Source of the DNA: an uncultured Bacteroidales bacterium
Lineage (GTDB): Bacteria; Bacteroidota; Bacteroidia; Bacteroidales; Paludibacteraceae
Assembly (NCBI GenBank): GCA_902780235.1
Contig: CACZEL010000023.1
Location: 1 to 62,948 of the forward strand
DNA length: 62,948 nucleotides
Reading direction: 5' to 3'
Made by a program: the position numbers and the translations under genes. This document shows, piece after piece, positions 60,311-62,948 of the stretch. Position 1 is the first letter of the stretch. The number at the start of each line of letters is the position of its first letter. A model generated the notes under the pieces. It saw nothing but the letters and a program-made list of their open reading frames with translations, had not been told where the DNA came from and made no database searches.

Positions 60311-60346
60311 CTTTAGCTGTTAGCTGTTGGCTATTAGCCGTTGACG
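60311..60346. repeat. Heptanucleotide array at the rlmB 3' end
   Basis: TAGCTGT, TAGCTGT, TGGCTAT, TAGCCGT; it supplies the last residues (LIANS) of the methyltransferase. Confidence 0.65.
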
Positions 60347-61102
60347 AATTGCCTCATAAATAAACACTCCAGCGGCGACGGAGACGTTGAGCGACTCAAT
60401 CACGCCGGTCATGGGAAGACGTACTTTGTCCGTACAGAGTTTGAGGTTCTCTTCGTAGATACCCTTCTCTTCCGAACCCATCACGATGCAGGTCGGTACG
60501 GTCATATCGACCTCGGTGTAGTTACGCTCCGTATGTTCGGTAGCCGCCACAAGACGCAAACCGCTGTCGCGCAGATAGGTCAATGCGTTCTGCAGGTTCT
60601 CCACCTTACAGATCGGCAGGCTGTGCAACGCACCGGCAGAAGCCTTGACGGCATCGCCGTTGATGGCCGCACTCCCGCGCGTACCTATTATCAGCGCGTG
60701 AACGCCTGCGCACACGCATGTACGGGCGATCGCACCGAAATTGCGTACGTCCGTCACGCCGTCTAACATCACCAACAGCGGCGTCTTGCCTTCGTCGTAC
60801 AGGCTCTGCACCAGACTGTCCAGCGGCGTGAACTCAATCGGACTCAGGAAAGCGATGACACCCTGATGATTCTTGTCCGTGAACTGGTTGAGTTTCTCCA
60901 GCGGTACCCGTTGGATCTGCGTACCCGTGCCTTCCAGTTTGAGCAATAACTCTCGACCGATCGCCGAACTCATGTCCCGACGAACAAGCACTTTATCGAG
61001 CACCTTACCGGCATCGATCGCTTCCATCACCGCGCGTACACCGAAGATCATCTCTTTCTCTTTCGGCCGCCGCGTCTCATATTGTTTCCTTTCAACTTTC
61101 AT
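60320..61102 (-). CDS. rlmB: 23S rRNA 2'-O-methyltransferase, TrmH/SpoU family
   Basis: 260 residues. N-terminal substrate-binding domain (IFGVRAVMEAIDAGKVLDKV) and SpoU motifs LDGVTDVRNFGAIARTC, CIVMGSEEKGI, and ESLNVSVAAGVFIYEAIRQR. Best match is RlmB (G2251). Start 61102 gives KVERKQYETRRPKEKE ahead of the domain; the first codons come from a TTTCAAC repeat, so ATG 61051 is an alternative. Confidence 0.9.
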   Translation of the reverse strand: MKVERKQYETRRPKEKEMIFGVRAVMEAIDAGKVLDKVLVRRDMSSAIGRELLLKLEGTGTQIQRVPLEKLNQFTDKNHQGVIAFLSPIEFTPLDSLVQSLYDEGKTPLLVMLDGVTDVRNFGAIARTCVCAGVHALIIGTRGSAAINGDAVKASAGALHSLPICKVENLQNALTYLRDSGLRLVAATEHTERNYTEVDMTVPTCIVMGSEEKGIYEENLKLCTDKVRLPMTGVIESLNVSVAAGVFIYEAIRQRLIANS

Positions 61103-61126
61103 CTTTCAACTTTCAACTTTTATTAA
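61085..61126. repeat. Heptanucleotide spacer (TTTCAAC/TTTCATC)
   Basis: TTTCAAC, TTTCATC, TTTCAAC, TTTCAAC between dsbD and rlmB. Confidence 0.7.
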
Positions 61127-62664
61127 TATTTTAGCCAATTGATAAATTCCATAGGATCGGTCGTAAAGGCCATCGGGTCTGCTACCTGTTGCCCGTATGG
61201 ATCTAGTTGCACGTAGAACGGTTGGGCATTGGAGCCGAACTGCTCGCGCTGGATGGCGCTGTTCTTATCGCCTATCCCGTCGCGCTTGTCATCGACAAAC
61301 AGTTCGATGAAGACATAGTTCTGCAGACGCGCCTTCACGCTATCGTCATCCAGCACGTACGCCTCCATCTTACGGCAGTTGACACAGCCGTATCCGGTAA
61401 AGTCGATGATAACCGGTTTGCCTTCCTGCCGAGCATACGCAAGGCCTTCCTCGTAGTTATTGAACACCTCACGACCCTCTATCTCCATAGGCGGTGCAAA
61501 AGCGGAGATCGCCTTCACCGGCGCACCCCATAGACCGGGCACGAGGTAGATTGCAAAAGCGAAAGACAGCACGGCAATGCTCTTCCCTACCCAACTCTTG
61601 CGGATCAGATAGATACCGATACCGGCGAAGCAGCCGATCCATATCGCGATGAAGAGCCAACGCGGCAGGATGCCCCAACCGTACGCCATGTCGGCAACAC
61701 TCAGGAACTTCAACGACAGAGCCAATTCCAAGAACGCTAAGGTCACCTTGAAACTGGTCATCCAGTCGCCGGACTTAGGCGCCTGTTTCATCCATTCGGG
61801 GAACATCGCAAACAGCGAGAAAGGCAAAGCCAAAGCGATGGCAAAACCCAACATACCTAATGACGGCGCCAAGAGCGATTTGCCTGCCGCTTCCACGAGC
61901 AGCGTACCAATGATAGGACCTGTGCACGAGAAAGAGACGATGACGAGCGTAAACGCCATCAGTAAGATACTTAAGAATCCCCCCGTACTGCGGGCTTTGT
62001 TATCCAAGGCCGTGGACCAGGAGTCCGGGAGCGTGATCTCGAAGAGTCCGAAGAAAGACAAGGCAAAAACGACTAACAGCAGGAAGAAGAAAATATTCAC
62101 CACCGCATTGGTACTCAGGTCATTCAGTGCCGAAGCGCCGAAGAGCAGCGTCACCAACAGACCCAGCCCCACATAGAGCACGATGATACTCAGTCCATAA
62201 AGGATCGCATCCCGCTTACCGCCGCCTTTCTTCAGGAAGAAACTCACCGTCATCGGTATAATCGGCCACACGCATGGCGTAAAGATGGCTAATAGACCAC
62301 CGAGCAATCCGAGAATAAAGATCCACAGCAGCGACCTATCCTTCGTACTTTGTACATTGTCACTTTGTACTTTACCCTCATACTTCCACACCTCCGGCGC
62401 CGTACACATCTTATCGTCACAGGCGTTGTACCGAATCGGCGTCACCTCCTCTTTGGCGAGCGTGATGACAAACGAGTCCGCAAACTCCTCGTCAAACTCC
62501 CGTTCGCCGAACTCAATAATATTCATGTGCCAGCCCGGCTCAATACTTGCCTTGATCCGCACACTGTCCCCTACCTGCTCTCCGCTCCACTTCACCGGCT
62601 CCACCATCTGCGCCAGCACCATCAGCGGCAATAGGGCTACTACTATAAAAAGGTATCGTTTCAT
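61123..62664 (-). CDS. dsbD: Thiol:disulfide interchange protein DsbD
   Basis: 513 residues. Signal peptide, then an N-terminal DsbD-alpha domain with ACDDKMC. Eight or so membrane helices follow, with Cys pairs in IFTPCVWPIIP and SFSCTGPIIG, and a thioredoxin domain with GYGCVNCRKME at the C-terminus. Moves electrons from cytoplasmic thioredoxin to periplasmic partners. A repeat (GTACTTT/GTACATT, 62345-62378) encodes KVQSDNVQSTKD between the first domain and the membrane part. Confidence 0.93.
   Translation of the reverse strand: MKRYLFIVVALLPLMVLAQMVEPVKWSGEQVGDSVRIKASIEPGWHMNIIEFGEREFDEEFADSFVITLAKEEVTPIRYNACDDKMCTAPEVWKYEGKVQSDNVQSTKDRSLLWIFILGLLGGLLAIFTPCVWPIIPMTVSFFLKKGGGKRDAILYGLSIIVLYVGLGLLVTLLFGASALNDLSTNAVVNIFFFLLLVVFALSFFGLFEITLPDSWSTALDNKARSTGGFLSILLMAFTLVIVSFSCTGPIIGTLLVEAAGKSLLAPSLGMLGFAIALALPFSLFAMFPEWMKQAPKSGDWMTSFKVTLAFLELALSLKFLSVADMAYGWGILPRWLFIAIWIGCFAGIGIYLIRKSWVGKSIAVLSFAFAIYLVPGLWGAPVKAISAFAPPMEIEGREVFNNYEEGLAYARQEGKPVIIDFTGYGCVNCRKMEAYVLDDDSVKARLQNYVFIELFVDDKRDGIGDKNSAIQREQFGSNAQPFYVQLDPYGQQVADPMAFTTDPMEFINWLKY
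62345..62378. repeat. In-frame heptanucleotide-like repeat in dsbD
   Basis: ACTTTGTAC units on the plus strand encode VQSDNVQST in a linker. Confidence 0.6.
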
Positions 62665-62679
62665 GATCATTGTCTTTTA

Positions 62680-62699
62680 ATCCGCCAATCTTGGCGGAT
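62680..62699. other. Hairpin between murA and dsbD
   Basis: ATCCGCCA / TGGCGGAT stem just past the murA stop; no U-run, so a weak terminator or processing site. Confidence 0.4.
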
Positions 62700-62702
62700 A
62701 TA

Positions 62703-62948
62703 TCATTCATCGCGTGTGATATGTGCGCCGATGGCGTTGAGGCGGTGCTCGATGTCTTCGTACCCGCGGTCGATCTGGTCGATGTGGTCGATACGGGATG
62801 TACCTTCGGCACTCATCGCGGCGATGAGCATGGCGATGCCGGCACGGATATCGGGGCTCGTCATATTGTTAGGCTTGAGCTGGCGCTGATGATCGTGCCC
62901 GACCACTACCGCACGGTGCGGGTCACAGAGGATGATCTGCGCACCCAT
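62703..62948 (-). CDS. murA: UDP-GlcNAc 1-carboxyvinyltransferase, C-terminal part
   Basis: 82 residues at the window edge; the rest lies beyond 62948. First committed step of peptidoglycan synthesis. [20 protein letters not shown] and [19 protein letters not shown] are the usual C-terminal motifs. Confidence 0.9.
   Translation of the reverse strand: MGAQIILCDPHRAVVVGHDHQRQLKPNNMTSPDIRAGIAMLIAAMSAEGTSRIDHIDQIDRGYEDIEHRLNAIGAHITRDE

Noticed and set aside
1-62948. tRNA or insertion sequence genes
   Set aside because: I looked for cloverleaf-like segments, transposase motifs and terminal inverted repeats and saw none that I can support.

Overview
The window is chromosomal DNA of a Bacteroidales bacterium. 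Three things point there. Promoters follow the Bacteroidetes pattern (TTTG, about 20 bases, TAnnTTTG). Several genes belong to families typical of the phylum (a PorE-like OmpA lipoprotein, DUF4831, DUF4835/PorD, DUF5723-OmpA, a Wzi-like barrel, DUF1015). Secreted proteins end in short C-terminal tails of the kind used by the type IX secretion system. The closest genus cannot be read from the sequence.

Layout. 1-4.2 kb: an oxaloacetate decarboxylase/pyruvate carboxylase B gene and a Wzi-like outer-membrane gene, both broken by single-base indels, then an OmpH/Skp chaperone and a small membrane protein. 4.2-19 kb: an accessory, defence-like island. It holds an AAA+ ATPase, a retron (reverse transcriptase plus a recognisable msr-msd RNA), a 192-residue orphan, a five-gene operon (DnaQ-type exonuclease, membrane protein with a possible PUA/EVE-like domain, small repeat protein, DUF262-DUF1524 nuclease, PLD nuclease), a WYL regulator with a UDG-like protein, a structured RNA, a BspA-like protein flanked by direct repeats, a membrane Ser/Thr kinase pair and a GNAT fusion. 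19-41.6 kb: core genes (bactofilin remnant, DUF1015, porE-like, thyA, folA, ettA, tilS, aroE, DUF4831, porD-like, recN, rarA, hemW, PBP1A, TPR, TraB/GumN, amidase-like). 41.6-47.4 kb: a second AT-rich accessory patch of secreted proteins and lipoproteins with gene remnants, 11-bp tandem repeats and a DUF4143 ATPase. 47.4-62.9 kb: core again (rlmD, subtilase, SRP RNA, RecD-like helicase, lipoprotein, DUF5723-OmpA, YebC, rsmG, pectate lyase, RluA-type synthase, rlmB, dsbD, murA end).

The strongest new signal is in island 1. Three promoters (AAA+ ATPase, the 192-residue gene, and the five-gene operon) carry the same 15-bp palindrome, TGCC(G/A)CAATT(C/T)GGCA, each exactly 11 bases upstream of TATCTTTG. 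They therefore look like one regulon wrapped around the retron, and the nearby WYL protein is a natural candidate regulator. The retron and WYL genes have ordinary promoters without the palindrome, suggesting constitutive sensors or regulators and switchable effectors.

The second striking signal is genome-wide. Seven-base tandem repeats of many sequences fill the spacers between core genes and also occur in frame inside at least nine core genes. In three secreted proteins a repeat pair encodes most of the Sec signal peptide. These repeats are essentially missing from both accessory patches, which supports recent acquisition of the patches.
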